In this document: in pieces, positions 7,940 to 15,398 of the stretch
Position numbering within the stretch: the first letter of the stretch is position 1
Layout: each line of letters starts with the position of its first letter
Source of the DNA: Arenicella sp.
Lineage (GTDB): Bacteria; Pseudomonadota; Gammaproteobacteria; Arenicellales; Arenicellaceae
Direction of reading: 5' to 3'
NCBI GenBank assembly: GCA_018677115.1
Contig: JAHHOC010000090.1
Coordinates: forward strand, 1-20,314
DNA length: 20,314 nucleotides
Notes under the pieces: model-generated
The model's database searches: none
What the model saw: the letters and a program-made list of their open reading frames with translations, nothing else
Told to the model about the DNA's origin: nothing
Program-made: the position numbers and the translations under genes

Positions 7940-8188
7940 ATGCATAAGGTAGAGTTTAACGCGAACAAATCTGGCATCGTTAAAAGTAATGCCGGCGATG
8001 CAGTTAAGGAATATGCGCAACATGACTGGGTTACTGTGGTCAATCCCACCAATCACCAGAAGCTGCTGCAGGCCTGCGATCATTGTGGTGTAGTGAAGTC
8101 GGAAAATTCAGTTACCAGAAAATGCCGGGCACCGCATAGCCAGTCCTTGCTATTAAGTGCCGGTGATCGCTTAAAGTCGGTTTGCTAA
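7940..8188 (+). CDS. Small Cys-containing protein of unknown function
   Basis: I do not recognise this 82-residue protein. It has no signal peptide or membrane segment. Its centre carries Cys46-x2-Cys49 (ACDHCGVV), followed by Cys62 and His66 (RKCRAPH). The C-x2-C-x12-C-x3-H spacing could hold zinc, and the protein ends in a further Cys82. GGAG at 7930-7933 lies six bases before the ATG at 7940, which decides the start. The frame also allows ATG 7934 or GTG 7928. The extended -10 element just upstream supports expression. It converges on argF with an 18-base gap and no visible terminator. Zinc binding is inference from spacing only, and the gene itself is probable rather than certain. Confidence 0.6.
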   Translation: MHKVEFNANKSGIVKSNAGDAVKEYAQHDWVTVVNPTNHQKLLQACDHCGVVKSENSVTRKCRAPHSQSLLLSAGDRLKSVC

Positions 8189-8206
8189 GCGCTGAGGCAA
8201 CGGCAA

Positions 8207-9109
8207 TTAGCTGAGCAGCAGTTCCAGTAGAGCCTTCTGAGCGTGCAGGCGGTTTTCGGCTTCCAGAAAAACTACGCTTTGCTTTCCATCGATTACTGAG
8301 TCGCTGACTTCCATGCCGCGGTATGCTGGAAGACAATGCATAAATAGAGCGTCGTCGCTGGCCATGGCCATCAGGCTTTGATCCACCCGATAGCTTTCAA
8401 ACTGACTCAGTCGCCTGTCTTTCTGATCTTCCTGGCCCATGCTGGCCCACGTATCTGTGATCACCACATCGGCATTGTCAACGGCAGACTGGGCATCATC
8501 GAAAAATTTGATTGCCTGTTTATTGGATTTAATGACCGATGCGTTGGGTGCGTAACCCGCAGGTGTGGCGATGTTCAATTTGAAGTTAAAAATACGTGCC
8601 GCGTTCATCCACGAGTGGCAAACGTTGTTGCCATCGCCCACCCAGGCTGCGGTACAGCCACTAAAGTCACCACGCAGCTCGCGCAGGGTCAGCAGATCTG
8701 CCAGTAACTGGCATGGATGATAGTCATCGGTCAGCCCGTTAATCACCGGTACACTTGAATATTCCGCGAACCGTTGCAGTTGCTGATGGGCGTCGGTACG
8801 GATAACCACACTATCAACCATGGAAGAGATTACCCGCGCACTGTCCTCAATCGGTTCGCCACGCCGCATTTGTGTGTCGCCAGGATTTAGAATTATTGCG
8901 CCACCGCCCAATTGACGCATCGCTACCTCAAAGGACACACGGGTGCGTGTTGATGATTTGCTGAAGATCATGGCCAGCGTTTTGTTTTTTAGCGGCTCAT
9001 AAATGGCGCCGGCACATGTGCTTTGCTTCAGGTGGAGAGCACGATCAATTAATTGCTGCAGTTGCTCTGGAGGCAGATCGTCCAGAGTCAGGAAATGTTG
9101 TACAAGCAT
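8207..9109 (-). CDS. argF: Ornithine carbamoyltransferase, anabolic
   Basis: ArgF makes citrulline from ornithine and carbamoyl phosphate. The 300-residue protein has the carbamoyl-phosphate loop SSTRTRVSFE (STRT at 53-56), the catalytic-site motif HPCQLLADLLT, the ornithine loop DTWASMGQE, and HCLP at 258-261. Length and motifs fit the anabolic class. It starts six bases after the argD stop, so the two genes form an argD-argF unit on the minus strand with likely translational coupling. A weak ribosome binding site is consistent with that. Joint control through the ArgR-like operator upstream of argD is expected. Confidence 0.97.
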   Translation of the reverse strand: MLVQHFLTLDDLPPEQLQQLIDRALHLKQSTCAGAIYEPLKNKTLAMIFSKSSTRTRVSFEVAMRQLGGGAIILNPGDTQMRRGEPIEDSARVISSMVDSVVIRTDAHQQLQRFAEYSSVPVINGLTDDYHPCQLLADLLTLRELRGDFSGCTAAWVGDGNNVCHSWMNAARIFNFKLNIATPAGYAPNASVIKSNKQAIKFFDDAQSAVDNADVVITDTWASMGQEDQKDRRLSQFESYRVDQSLMAMASDDALFMHCLPAYRGMEVSDSVIDGKQSVVFLEAENRLHAQKALLELLLS

Positions 9110-9115
9110 AATTTG

Positions 9116-10267
9116 CTACAGGCCGGTAACGACATCAGAAGTTGTTGCCGCCACCTGTCTGGCCTGATTTTCAGTGAGCAGCACGGATGGCAGCATGCGA
9201 ATTACTTTACCATCACCGGCCACACTTACGACCAGCCCCTGATCTAAAAATTTCACTGCAAGATTGTCGTACTTCTGGTCAAGTTCAACACCCAGCATCA
9301 GGCCCTTGCCGCGGATGTCAACTACCTTTGGATGGGTGCCCAGCTTCTGCTGCAGCTGTCTTTTTAGAAAAGTACCGGTATTGGCCGCGGTTTCAACCAG
9401 CCCCTGTTGCTCGATAATATCGATAACATTGGAGGCAACCTGGCAAGCGAACGGATTACCACCGAAGGTAGTGCCATGCGAACCGGGGCTGATAAGGTCA
9501 GCAGCCTTTCCCCGCGCCGCGCAGACTCCGATTGGAATTCCGTTACCAAGCGCTTTGGCGCTGGTGACCACGTCGGCAATGATATCTTCGTGCTGATGAG
9601 CGAACCATTTCCCGGTACGGCCCATACCTGATTGTATTTCGTCAACGATTAATAGCCAGCCATGTTGGTCACACAGCGTTCGTATAGCTTGCAGATAGCC
9701 CTCGTCGGGGACCACAATTCCGCTCTCTCCCTGAATCGGTTCAATCATCACCGCTACAACTGAGTCATTGTCAGCATAAGCTGCAACGGCATCTACATTG
9801 TTATAGTCAACCTGTGAGAAACCTTCCAGCATCGGTGTAAATCCTTTATGCAGTGATTCTTTCCCGGTCGCCGATAATGAGCCCATGGTGCGGCCATGAA
9901 AAGAACCGTGAGCTGTAATAATGGTTGGAGTTTCAATGTTCTTGCTGTGGCCATAGAGTCTGGCAATCTTAATCGCCGCTTCATTGGACTCGGTACCTGA
10001 ATTGGTGAAAAATGCTTTATCCATGCCTGAGATGCGGCAAAATTGCTCGCCCAGCTTAGCCTGTTCCTGAATATGGAACAGGTTGCTGCAATGCAACAAT
10101 CTGGTCGCCTGCAGGGAAATGATTTCACTTATTTTGGGGTGACAGTGGCCAAGAAATGTTACCGCGATGCCGCCCAGGGCGTCGAGATATTGCTTGCCGT
10201 CCTCGTCCCAAAGGTGGACTCCTTCACCGCGTACAAAGCTAACCGGCATGCGCGCATAGGCATTCAT
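9116..10267 (-). CDS. argD: Acetylornithine aminotransferase
   Basis: This is a class III PLP-dependent aminotransferase that converts N-acetylglutamate semialdehyde to N-acetylornithine with glutamate as donor. Signatures are GGIAVTFLGHCHP, FTNSGTESNEAAIK, GSFHGRTMGSLSATG, EPIQGESG, the PLP Asp in IVDEIQSGMGRTG, the PLP Lys in TSAKALGNGIPIG and TTFGGNPFAC. I chose the start at 10267 (MNAYARMPVSFVRGEG, 383 residues): AGGAG lies 9 bases upstream, relatives begin here, and it leaves about 80 bases of leader after the ArgR-like box. The frame is open to an ATG at 10333, which would add 22 basic residues but has no Shine-Dalgarno. With argF adjacent and an arginine operator, ArgD is favoured over the catabolic AstC/AruC. 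Confidence 0.93.
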   Translation of the reverse strand: MNAYARMPVSFVRGEGVHLWDEDGKQYLDALGGIAVTFLGHCHPKISEIISLQATRLLHCSNLFHIQEQAKLGEQFCRISGMDKAFFTNSGTESNEAAIKIARLYGHSKNIETPTIITAHGSFHGRTMGSLSATGKESLHKGFTPMLEGFSQVDYNNVDAVAAYADNDSVVAVMIEPIQGESGIVVPDEGYLQAIRTLCDQHGWLLIVDEIQSGMGRTGKWFAHQHEDIIADVVTSAKALGNGIPIGVCAARGKAADLISPGSHGTTFGGNPFACQVASNVIDIIEQQGLVETAANTGTFLKRQLQQKLGTHPKVVDIRGKGLMLGVELDQKYDNLAVKFLDQGLVVSVAGDGKVIRMLPSVLLTENQARQVAATTSDVVTGL

Positions 10268-10345
10268 CAGCGCCGGCTCCTGATAGCTCTTGGAGGTTCG
10301 GTTGCGGAATTTATTTAGCAGGTTTTTTAACATTTGATAAGGTGC

Positions 10346-10363
10346 GATAAATCGTTATTTACA
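10346..10363. promoter_or_regulatory. ArgR-type operator (ARG box) upstream of argD-argF
   Basis: TAAAT (10348-10352), a four-base spacer CGTT, and ATTTA (10357-10361) form a perfect inverted repeat. It has the geometry of an ARG box half-site pair (T-n-AAT, 4 bases, ATT-n-A). All conserved positions of that pattern are kept; only the GC in the centre departs from an all-AT spacer. The location, between the upstream terminator and argD, suits ArgR repression by arginine. Only one clear box is seen, whereas ArgR often binds two. Confidence 0.55.
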
Positions 10364-10368
10364 GAAAC

Positions 10369-10394
10369 AAAAAGCGCCCCGTGGGGCGCTTTTT
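10369..10394. terminator. Strong bidirectional intrinsic terminator
   Basis: A run of five A, GCGCCCC, GT, GGGGCGC and a run of five T make a GC-rich perfect stem flanked by A/T tracts, which works on either strand. On the minus strand it ends the PuuD-like transcript about 70 bases after its stop and insulates the argD-argF operator six bases further on. Confidence 0.9.
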
Positions 10395-10462
10395 CGGAAC
10401 ATTGAGTTTACTCGGTTAGTCGGCAATCTCCAACCCGGGAAGTTCCGGGATAATGATACCAA

Positions 10463-11089
10463 TCAAATGAAATGGAGAATCAGTGCCAGCACAACAGTCA
10501 GGGCGATGCTACTGTGAATTACGCCCTTAACCGAGGCTATCGGACCCTGTTTACCCATAATGGCATTTATCTCCAGCAGCACCACCACTGCCAGCGCCAC
10601 CCATAATCCGGTGCTCAGGCCTTCTGCGGAATACTGCGCACCTTTGTGCGCTGAAGCCAGCATAAAGTAAGCCATTGGTCCGGAGAAAAGAGTATTGGTT
10701 CGAGACGCAAGCAATGCTTTCGCGCCTGCCGCCGGACCGTCGCCTTCCTTCATACCTAAGGCAATCTGCTGCGCCGGCCAGATAATAATCCAAACATTCA
10801 AGAACATGAATGTACCCAGTAACGCGCCAACAATAATAAATTCGTTGACACTTAGGGTGGCGGAGATTACATGCAATAAGTATAACCCGGTCAGGAAGGT
10901 AAACATGGCACCCCAGCGGAACCACCATAGAGCGCTTGGCGCCAGTTTGGATTTGGCATCTGCCAGCCCTTCAGGTGAAGCTTCCTTAAAATAGCCGCCC
11001 TGCACAAAATTGAAGTAGTACAGCATGCCAATCCAGGCAATGCCGAACAGCAAATGTCCCCACCGGACTACAAAATTTAATTCTTCCAT
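10463..11089 (-). CDS. PuuD-like membrane protein (urate oxidase N-terminal domain family), no cytochrome domain
   Basis: This 208-residue inner-membrane protein resembles the N-terminal membrane half of PuuD-type urate hydroxylases. It has RWGHLLFGIAWIGMLYYFNFVQ at the start, about six hydrophobic segments (roughly 8-29, 56-79, 82-104, 132-147, 160-178, 190-208), and conserved-looking His12, His73, His148, His192 and His206. Full PuuD proteins are roughly twice this length and carry a C-terminal c-type cytochrome domain. Here the frame stops at the membrane domain, and no CxxCH follows before the terminator. AGAGG lies upstream of the ATG. It sits alone between argD and argG with no purine catabolism genes visible, so a role in urate oxidation is only one possibility; electron transfer with a separate cytochrome is another. 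Confidence 0.75.
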   Translation of the reverse strand: MEELNFVVRWGHLLFGIAWIGMLYYFNFVQGGYFKEASPEGLADAKSKLAPSALWWFRWGAMFTFLTGLYLLHVISATLSVNEFIIVGALLGTFMFLNVWIIIWPAQQIALGMKEGDGPAAGAKALLASRTNTLFSGPMAYFMLASAHKGAQYSAEGLSTGLWVALAVVVLLEINAIMGKQGPIASVKGVIHSSIALTVVLALILHFI

Positions 11090-11317
11090 CTTTGTATACC
11101 TCTGATAGTCAGCTAAGCATGAGTAAATTGATGATCACACATGCATTGTTTTGTTGTTATTAATTCTTAAATCTGCGCAGTGCAATAATAGTTTATACAC
11201 TGTTTTGCATGCCTGCGCACACAAAAATTCAATCGTGGGTGTTGTGCTGCAGGCTTGACCTTTGGCCGCGAAAGCAAGACACTACGCGCTTCATGGCTTC
11301 TCGGCACTCATTCAACA

Positions 11318-12529
11318 ATGTCTGAAATAAATAAGGTTGTGTTGGCCTATTCCGGCGGACTCGATACCTCAATAATTTTAAAATGGCTGCAACAGGAGTA
11401 CGGTTGTGAAGTTGTCACCTTCACCGCCGATATTGGCCAGGGCGAAGAAGTCGAGCCTGCACGGGAAAAGGCCAAAGCGATGGGTGTTAAAAGCATTTAC
11501 ATCGATGATCTGCGAGAAGAGTTTGCGCGTGATTTTGTTTATCCCATGATGCGCGCTAATGCTATATACGAAGGTGAATACAGGCTGGGAACTTCCATTG
11601 CCAGGCCACTGATCGCCAAGCGCTTGATAGAAATTGCTAACGAAACCGGTGCCGACGCAATCTCTCATGGAGCAACCGGAAAAGGCAATGATCAGGTAAG
11701 GTTTGAACTTGGTGCTTATGCTCTGCGCCCGGATATCCGGATTATCGCGCCGTGGCGGGTGTGGGATCTCAATTCACGTGATAAATTGCTCGCTTACGCT
11801 GCGCAGCACAATATTGACGTGGAGAAAAAAGCGGATGGAAAATCTCAATATTCGATGGATGCTAACCTGCTGCACATCTCTTATGAGGGTGGCATTCTGG
11901 AAGATCCATGGGCTGAGGCTGAAACGGACATGTGGCGCTGGTCGGTCGCGCCGGAAGCAGCACCTGACGAACCGCAGTATGTAGAACTGGAATATACAAA
12001 CGGCGATATTGTGGCAATCAATGGACAAAGCATGTCGCCTGCGACTGTGATGGAGTGGCTAAACAAGGTTGGCGGTGCACATGGTATCGGTCGCGACGAT
12101 ATCGTTGAGAATCGTTATGTGGGCATGAAATCCCGCGGCTGTTATGAGACACCCGGGGGCACCATCATGTTGCGAGCGCATCGAGCCATGGAATCGCTGA
12201 CCCTGGATCGCGAGGTGGCGCACTTGAAAGATGAGCTCATGCCCCGTTACGCGGAGCTGATTTACAACGGTTACTGGTGGAGTCCGGAGCGTGAAATGCT
12301 GCAAACAATGATTGATCAGTCACAGCGCCATGTGAATGGCACGGTGCGGGTTAAACTGTATAAAGGATCGGTTAGTGTTACCGGCAGGAAGTCACCCGCC
12401 GATTCGCTTTTTGATGAACGCATTGCGACTTTCGAAGATGATCAGGGAGCGTATAACCAGGCGGACGCTGAAGGCTTTATCAAGTTGAACGCATTGCGCT
12501 TGCGCATCGGTGCTAAACGGTCTAGCTGA
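11318..12529 (+). CDS. argG: Argininosuccinate synthase
   Basis: ArgG joins citrulline and aspartate with ATP to form argininosuccinate, the step after ArgF. The 403-residue length matches the family. The ATP-binding PP-loop is AYSGGLDTS (10-18). Further signatures are [71 protein letters not shown] and ETPGGTIM. The frame is open upstream to a TTG at 11255, but the ATG at 11318 ([16 protein letters not shown]) gives the standard N-terminus. The 228 bases between it and the divergent PuuD-like gene show only weak promoter-like hexamers (TTGCAT, 17 bases, TTCAAT at 11205-11233). No clear ARG box is present there. Confidence 0.97.
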   Translation: MSEINKVVLAYSGGLDTSIILKWLQQEYGCEVVTFTADIGQGEEVEPAREKAKAMGVKSIYIDDLREEFARDFVYPMMRANAIYEGEYRLGTSIARPLIAKRLIEIANETGADAISHGATGKGNDQVRFELGAYALRPDIRIIAPWRVWDLNSRDKLLAYAAQHNIDVEKKADGKSQYSMDANLLHISYEGGILEDPWAEAETDMWRWSVAPEAAPDEPQYVELEYTNGDIVAINGQSMSPATVMEWLNKVGGAHGIGRDDIVENRYVGMKSRGCYETPGGTIMLRAHRAMESLTLDREVAHLKDELMPRYAELIYNGYWWSPEREMLQTMIDQSQRHVNGTVRVKLYKGSVSVTGRKSPADSLFDERIATFEDDQGAYNQADAEGFIKLNALRLRIGAKRSS

Positions 12530-13244
12530 TCAACAGCGGCAGCCGAGTGTGCTGCCAACACTGGCGATTATCGTGCCGGCACTCAACGAGATGCCAATGC
12601 TGCCGGCACTTAGTCAACAGCTGGTTGCACTGGGCGTGCAGCAGTCAATAATAGTGGATGGTGGCAGTGACGATGGTAGTTGGGAATGGTTGCGGGCTAA
12701 CTGGCACAATGGCAAATCCCGGCTGGCACTGCAGAGTGATGGCGGGCGGGCTGGGCAGATGAATGCCGGCGCGGCGCATAGCGAAGCCGACATCTATCTA
12801 TTTTTACATGCCGACAGCGTATTGCCAGACGGCGCGGTCGAAGCGATCAGCGGGGCGCTGGCTGATACAGCACAATGGGGACGGCTTGATGTGCGATTCG
12901 ATTCTACAATGCCTGCTATGAAGGTGATCGAATGGTTTATTAATGTTCGTGCGCGGTTGACGGGTGTGGCAACTGGCGACCAGGCCATTTTTGTAGCAAG
13001 AGAGCTGTTTGAACGTGTTGGTGGGTATGATTTGATCCCATTGATGGAAGACATTGCCCTGAGTACGAAACTGAAACGACTGGGACGACCCGCATGCCTG
13101 GCTGATAAAGTGCTTACCAGTGCCCGTCGTTGGGAACAAGGCGGCGTTATCAAAACAGTGTTGCTGATGTGGTATCTACGGCTGGCTTATTATTGCGGGG
13201 TTCCAGCGGAGCGGCTGGCGCGACAATATGCACATATCAGGTGA
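12510..13244 (+). CDS. TIGR04283-type family 2 glycosyltransferase
   Basis: This is a GT2-fold glycosyltransferase of the TIGR04283 type, a family named for its link to arsenosugar biosynthesis clusters. Features in order are the N-terminal strand [10 protein letters not shown], the nucleotide-site Asp in [20 protein letters not shown] (DxD-like), [20 protein letters not shown], and [17 protein letters not shown] with the ED acceptor-site pair. A hydrophobic segment, [14 protein letters not shown], is near the C-terminus. It begins at GTG 12510, overlapping argG by 20 bases, or more likely at GTG 12549, which gives the usual short N-terminus; neither has a good Shine-Dalgarno. Its stop overlaps the next gene's ATG by one base (TGATG). 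No arsM, arsS or other arsenic genes are visible, so the arsenosugar role is untested. Confidence 0.88.
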   Translation: MLNGLADQQRQPSVLPTLAIIVPALNEMPMLPALSQQLVALGVQQSIIVDGGSDDGSWEWLRANWHNGKSRLALQSDGGRAGQMNAGAAHSEADIYLFLHADSVLPDGAVEAISGALADTAQWGRLDVRFDSTMPAMKVIEWFINVRARLTGVATGDQAIFVARELFERVGGYDLIPLMEDIALSTKLKRLGRPACLADKVLTSARRWEQGGVIKTVLLMWYLRLAYYCGVPAERLARQYAHIR

Positions 13245-13882
13245 TGGCCAAAATCCGTAGTATACCGCTGGTGCTGTTTGCCAAGACTCCCATTGCGGGT
13301 GAAGTCAAAACCCGGCTGCAACCACAGTGTACACCGCAGCAGTGTGTCGACATCGCGCGGATATTAATAAGCGAATCAGTTGGTGTTGTCAGTAGAGTTT
13401 GGCCAGGCTCTGTGTCACTCGCCGTATGGCCTGATGCTAATGATTCATTCTTGCAACGCCTGGCCTCTGACCATGATTTGTCAGTGCTGGTACAGGTGGA
13501 AGGTGATTTAGGCGATAAGATGCATGCGGCCCTGCAGCAATCTGGCTACCCTGCAGCGGTCATGGGCTGTGATGTACCGCATATTCCCTCCGCGCATCTA
13601 AGCCAGGCATATCGTTGGCTGAGTGATGGCCGGGATGTAATCGGGCCATCTGCAGACGGCGGTTATTATTTGTTGGGATTAGCTCGGCCAGCGCCAGAAA
13701 TTTTTGCCGGTATCGAATGGGGTACTGATCGGGTGCTGGCAGCAACCCTTGACCGTGCGCAAAGCATTGATCGTAGATTGCTGTCGTTATCGGTGTTAAA
13801 TGATATCGATACCTGGGCTGATTTATCGACCACTCCGCTGCCTGCTCTGCAGGCTTATCTCAAGACGATGCAGCAGGAATGA
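13244..13882 (+). CDS. TIGR04282/DUF2064-type glycosyltransferase-like protein
   Basis: This 212-residue protein has the nucleotidyl/glycosyltransferase A fold of DUF2064 (TIGR04282). Seen are LVLFAKTPIAGEVKTRL (9-25, the nucleotide-binding loop), a QVEGDLGDKMHAAL segment, the metal-site strand VMGCDVPHIP, IGPSADGGYYLLGL and LNDIDTWADL. The family is the usual partner, sometimes the fusion partner, of TIGR04283, and here the two are coupled through TGATG. ATG 13244 gives the family N-terminus; GTG 13241 is also possible. Its 3' end overlaps the convergent msrB by 23 bases. Substrate unknown: families of this pair are named from arsenosugar loci, but many copies occur elsewhere. Confidence 0.87.
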   Translation: MAKIRSIPLVLFAKTPIAGEVKTRLQPQCTPQQCVDIARILISESVGVVSRVWPGSVSLAVWPDANDSFLQRLASDHDLSVLVQVEGDLGDKMHAALQQSGYPAAVMGCDVPHIPSAHLSQAYRWLSDGRDVIGPSADGGYYLLGLARPAPEIFAGIEWGTDRVLAATLDRAQSIDRRLLSLSVLNDIDTWADLSTTPLPALQAYLKTMQQE

Positions 13883-14378
13883 ATTTTAACGCGATGCCAT
13901 TGTTGCAGTAACGCAATCCTGTTGGCCTGGGGCCATCTTTAAAAACATGTCCCTGATGACCGCCGCAGCGTGCGCAGTGGTATTCGGTGCGCGGCAGGAT
14001 CAGTTTAAAATCCTTTTTTGTTTCAATGCGGCCTTCAATCGCTTGCCAGAAGCTGGGCCAGCCAGTACCACTATCGTATTTTTTATCCGATTCAAACAGT
14101 ACCAGGTTGCAGGCAGCACAGGCGAACTGGCCTTCCCGTTTTTCCTCATTTAGCGGGCTGCTGAAAGGTGCTTCAGTGCCTTCCTGTCGCAGGACATAGT
14201 AGGCTTCCTCATCAAGTCGCATTTTCCATTCGACCTCGTCCAACGTAAAAGGCTCAACGTTTTCCGGGTTGGGGTCGAGTTGAAGTTTGTTTTTCATGGC
14301 ATAGGATCGGGTGCTGACACTCAAGAGCGTTGGCGAGAGTGCCAGTGCGGTCAGGATTAAGGCGTTACGTCGTTTCAT
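13860..14378 (-). CDS. msrB: Peptide-methionine (R)-S-oxide reductase with signal peptide
   Basis: MsrB reduces the R epimer of methionine sulfoxide in proteins. The 172-residue product carries the zinc cysteines CAAC (87-90) and CARC (135-138), the substrate motif SGTGWPSFW, GHVFKDGPRPTGLRYC with catalytic Cys158, and then NNGIALKF, where most relatives have a xNSxxLxF form. Residues 1-27 (KRRNALILTALALSPTLLS, ending SYA) look like an export signal with a twin Arg, so repair in the periplasm, perhaps by the Tat route, is likely. I chose ATG 14378 because it places this signal first; the frame stays open to a TTG at 14429. The gene stands alone on the minus strand. Confidence 0.93.
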   Translation of the reverse strand: MKRRNALILTALALSPTLLSVSTRSYAMKNKLQLDPNPENVEPFTLDEVEWKMRLDEEAYYVLRQEGTEAPFSSPLNEEKREGQFACAACNLVLFESDKKYDSGTGWPSFWQAIEGRIETKKDFKLILPRTEYHCARCGGHQGHVFKDGPRPTGLRYCNNGIALKFIPAASS

Positions 14379-14939
14379 GGCTTGAATGTTAGCAGAGATG
14401 GAGTGAATAAAGACCGCAGCGACTAACAAATCCGTGCATATATTTTAATTCCCACAAAATTAATTATAATTATATTTACCATAAATATATATCCACTATA
14501 ACTTCAATATAGCGATTTAAGTGACATTTAATACCACTTATAAAATAATATGCTTGGTATGGGTATAGTTTAAATAGAAGTGGTAAATTAATACGATAAA
14601 CATCGCGCTACATAGATCCGGTCAAGTTCCATGCGACAACAGGTAAGCCAATGAACTGACAGCGAATTGCCGGGTCTCGGTAGCGATCCTGATTGATTGA
14701 AGTCTGCCAAATACCTTTGCCCGAGAACGGATGTGAGCGGATCAACAATGTATCGAAGCACTCATTGTTTAACCTTGTTGCGATGCATGTGGTTCGCTGG
14801 TTCTGACCTTGCGCGTCACGGAGATGTAAAATTTTATAAATTGGCGTTTATTTTTAACAGCGCTTACGTTAATGTCTCCCCTCAATTCTATTATGTATGT
14901 CAGTTATAAACCCCATAAGCTACCAAGCGGAGAATCCAA
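14379..14939. other. Intergenic region of 561 bases with an AT-rich core
   Basis: This gap separates the divergent msrB and DUF2853 genes. Bases 14440-14610 are very AT-rich, with short A/T repeats (AATTAATTATAATTATA at about 14459-14475) and an inverted repeat, ACCACTT (14533-14539) and AAGTGGT (14578-14584), 38 bases apart. Bases 14611-14840 have ordinary composition and I recognise nothing in them. A 70-codon frame at 14697-14909 lacks a ribosome binding site and resembles no family. Possible promoter elements for the DUF2853 gene are CTGACC (14803-14808), an 18-base spacer and TAAAAT (14827-14832), or TATAAA at 14905-14910. No tRNA or transposase remnant was found. Confidence 0.6.
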
Positions 14940-15281
14940 ATGAGTAAACGTGATGACCTGATCGCCAAGTACGCAAGCGATCTGCAAAAGAAATGTGGCG
15001 AGAAGCCAAACATGAAATTATTAACCGCCGTGACCATCGGATGTGGCCCCTCAATTTACAACGCTGACGCATGCACCGTATCTGCCGGCGATAAAAAAGA
15101 ACTTGAGCGAGTAAAGAAAAACTTCCTGATTAAAAAGCTCGGCTTGAAAGACTCAGCCCGGCTCGATGCAGGAATTCAAGATGTGATCAACACCTATGGC
15201 CGCTCTAACCCGCGCAAGTATCGCGCCGTGGTTTATTACTTATTGGTGAAAAAGTTCAGAAAAGGCAGCGTATACAAATAG
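14940..15281 (+). CDS. DUF2853 family protein
   Basis: This 113-residue cytosolic protein matches the DUF2853 family, small proteins of unknown function. It starts MSKRDDLIAKYASDL, continues with the conserved stretch TIGCGPSIYNADACTVS, then ELERVKKNFLIKKLGLKDS, and ends with RKYRAVVYYLLVKKF. It is Lys-rich, predicted mostly helical, and has no signal peptide or membrane segment. GGAGA at 14929-14933 lies six bases before the ATG. It is a single-gene unit: a long AT-rich upstream region, its own likely promoter and a strong terminator 38 bases after the stop. No partner genes are apparent. Confidence 0.85.
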   Translation: MSKRDDLIAKYASDLQKKCGEKPNMKLLTAVTIGCGPSIYNADACTVSAGDKKELERVKKNFLIKKLGLKDSARLDAGIQDVINTYGRSNPRKYRAVVYYLLVKKFRKGSVYK

Positions 15282-15299
15282 CAGTCGGTTTGAAAAACC

Positions 15300-15315
15300 T
15301 GGCCCGGATGGGCCA
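15300..15315. other. Hairpin just before the DUF2853 terminator
   Basis: TGGCCC, loop GGAT, GGGCCA make a perfect 6-bp GC-rich stem starting 19 bases after the DUF2853 stop and ending four bases before the palindromic terminator. It has no T-run of its own. Confidence 0.5.
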
Positions 15316-15318
15316 CTG

Positions 15319-15346
15319 AAAAAAACCCGCGGCCGCGGGTTTTTTT
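15319..15346. terminator. 28-base perfect palindromic bidirectional terminator
   Basis: Seven A, CCCGCGG, CCGCGGG and seven T form an exact palindrome with a GC core (containing GCGGCCGC) flanked by A and T runs. It lies between the convergent DUF2853 and trkH genes and would stop transcription from both sides. Confidence 0.92.
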
Positions 15347-15398
15347 GTTACTGCAACCGTAATAAGTTGTGCAGCCACTGAATCAAATTAGCTGGTGC

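Noticed and set aside
10331..10333. ATG at 10333 as the argD start
   Set aside because: No ribosome binding site and only about 13 bases from the ArgR-like box; the ATG at 10267 has AGGAG and matches the family N-terminus.
10434..10449. CCCGG/CCGGG hairpin after the PuuD-like gene as a second terminator
   Set aside because: Short stem without a T-run, and the strong terminator at 10369-10394 explains the end.
11100..11160. CRP- or FNR-like half-sites (TTGAT, TCACA) between the PuuD-like gene and argG
   Set aside because: Only single half-sites; the partner half does not match at the required spacing.
14697..14909. 70-codon frame starting TTG upstream of the DUF2853 gene
   Set aside because: No Shine-Dalgarno, no recognisable motif, and it lies in the presumed upstream regulatory region; most likely chance.
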